The translations under genes were made by a program, and so were the position numbers. 7,186 nucleotides of DNA, from positions 1-7,186 of the forward strand of contig WFXT01000278.1 in NCBI GenBank assembly GCA_015490475.1, read 5' to 3'. Within the stretch, counting starts at the first letter, position 1; every line of letters begins with the position of its first letter. Positions 6,402 to 7,186 of the stretch are shown piece after piece. The DNA comes from Bacteroidota bacterium. GTDB taxonomy: Bacteria > Bacteroidota > Bacteroidia > JAADEI01. The notes beneath the pieces are model-generated. The model ran no database searches. It had not been told where the DNA came from and saw only the letters and a list, made by a program, of their open reading frames with translations.

Positions 6402-7186
6402 TTAAATTTCTTGTTTTCTTTCACAGGACATAACAATAACGCTTTTGTCTGAGATTTTGTAATCAACTTCTGCTTCTACCCCTCGTTTGGATAGCGTATA
6501 TGCCCCTCGTCCGTTAAAATAGAAAGAATCTTTGGGCACCCATTTTCGAGCACGCAAAGTGTTTATAAAGTTATTTACAGTCATTCGTGCCGATACGGAA
6601 TCATGTTCCGCAAGAGCACACAAGAACACTCCTTCCCTATACATGCACATGTTCACCCCCTCAGGAATTACGGAAAAGAAATCAAGAATCTGATCCTCAT
6701 AAGTGCTAAGGAAATTCTTGTAATCAAGGACGGAATAGGTTGGTTTAGATTCTGGCTTTGATCCTAAAATGAAAATCATGCTATCTGTTTTTTCGCTTTT
6801 ATTAACCCATAAATACAAGGGCGTTCTGGCATTATACACGCTGAAAACTACTATTCCTTTTCTAAGTTGGCTAAAGAGTATAAGCATTTCTCTCAAGTCA
6901 GGGAATTCACTACGAACAATAAACGAACTCAGAATATCTGCTTCCACTGTATCCATATCAAACATTACAGCAATGTTTGGAAATAGTTCTTCGGTGTCGG
7001 TTTGTGAAAGTTCAAAGGGTAATTTCCAGAATTGCTTTTTCCATTTATCAATATTTACCATTTCAGGCGAACTATAATATGAAATCAGGCAGTAATTATC
7101 CCCCTGCTCAACGTTTCCTTTTTCTTTAACCACAGCAAATTCTGAAGAAAGATTGGCATTTTTCAGTAGATGGCACAACGTCAAAC
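6402..7186 (-). CDS. Uncharacterised protein, homologue of the lipoprotein at 3948-4922, 5' end outside window
   Basis: This minus-strand frame stays open to the right edge, so the N-terminus and any signal peptide lie outside the window; a TTG near the edge (7184) is unlikely to be the real start. About 260 residues are visible and no named domain is recognised. Counting from that TTG, landmarks are P95, VYNA (116-119), LDY (153-155), KW..KD (214-219) and VDYKISDKSV (240-249). These fall in the same order as in the lipoprotein encoded at 3948-4922. The spacing from VYNA to the tryptophan is 99 versus 96 residues, and from the tryptophan to the late tyrosine 27 in both. The two are probably distant paralogues, and by analogy this one is likely an envelope lipoprotein (inference). 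It is convergent with the small lipoprotein genes and ends in TAA. Confidence 0.8.
   Translation of the reverse strand, partial: LTLCHLLKNANLSSEFAVVKEKGNVEQGDNYCLISYYSSPEMVNIDKWKKQFWKLPFELSQTDTEELFPNIAVMFDMDTVEADILSSFIVRSEFPDLREMLILFSQLRKGIVVFSVYNARTPLYLWVNKSEKTDSMIFILGSKPESKPTYSVLDYKNFLSTYEDQILDFFSVIPEGVNMCMYREGVFLCALAEHDSVSARMTVNNFINTLRARKWVPKDSFYFNGRGAYTLSKRGVEAEVDYKISDKSVIVMSCERKQEI

Noticed and set aside
6769..7077. Plus-strand open frame of 102 codons
   Set aside because: It is antisense to the 6402-7186 gene, whose product aligns with another protein in this window, so the minus strand is the coding one.
1..7186. CRISPR array, tRNA, rRNA, insertion sequence or phage element
   Set aside because: No spaced direct repeats, cloverleaf, transposase motif or terminal inverted repeats were seen on either strand.

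Overview
The window looks like part of a Bacteroidota (Bacteroidetes) chromosome or a close relative. The DNA is visibly A+T-rich. Four of the nine genes here encode lipoproteins with a clear lipobox, and most genes lack a clear Shine-Dalgarno. One promoter (5017-5047) matches the Bacteroidota housekeeping pattern of TTG, about 20 bp, then TAnnTTTG. The lineage is an inference from these signs; no rRNA or marker gene is present.

Positions 1 to 4922 hold one tightly packed minus-strand gene block, read right to left: an uncharacterised lipoprotein (3948-4922), a bifunctional phosphoglucose/phosphomannose isomerase (2945-3934), the octanoyltransferase LipB (2202-2948), an M48 metalloprotease lipoprotein (1415-2218), a spermidine-synthase-like Rossmann protein (750-1418) and a classical short-chain dehydrogenase (1-769, cut by the left edge). 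Neighbours overlap by 4 to 20 bases or lie 13 bases apart, so the block is almost certainly one operon with translational coupling. Two junctions are GTGA overlaps with a GTG start. The functions combine sugar-phosphate metabolism, lipoate attachment, envelope proteolysis and two enzymes of unknown substrate, so the operon does not describe a single pathway.

A 139-bp divergent spacer (4923-5061) separates this operon from two plus-strand genes (5062-5610 and 5664-6242). These encode small paralogous lipoproteins that share a GCKK...K...G.W start and four cysteines in the mature domain. They end at a strong G/C-run hairpin terminator (6270-6325). A convergent minus-strand gene (6402-7186, 5' end outside the window) follows. 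Its product aligns by eye with the C-terminal half of the lipoprotein at 3948-4922.

The least explained part is therefore the right half: two copies of a small four-cysteine lipoprotein, flanked by two diverged members of a second unknown envelope family. I see no CRISPR array, tRNA, rRNA, transposase or phage gene. The left half is ordinary metabolism and envelope maintenance.
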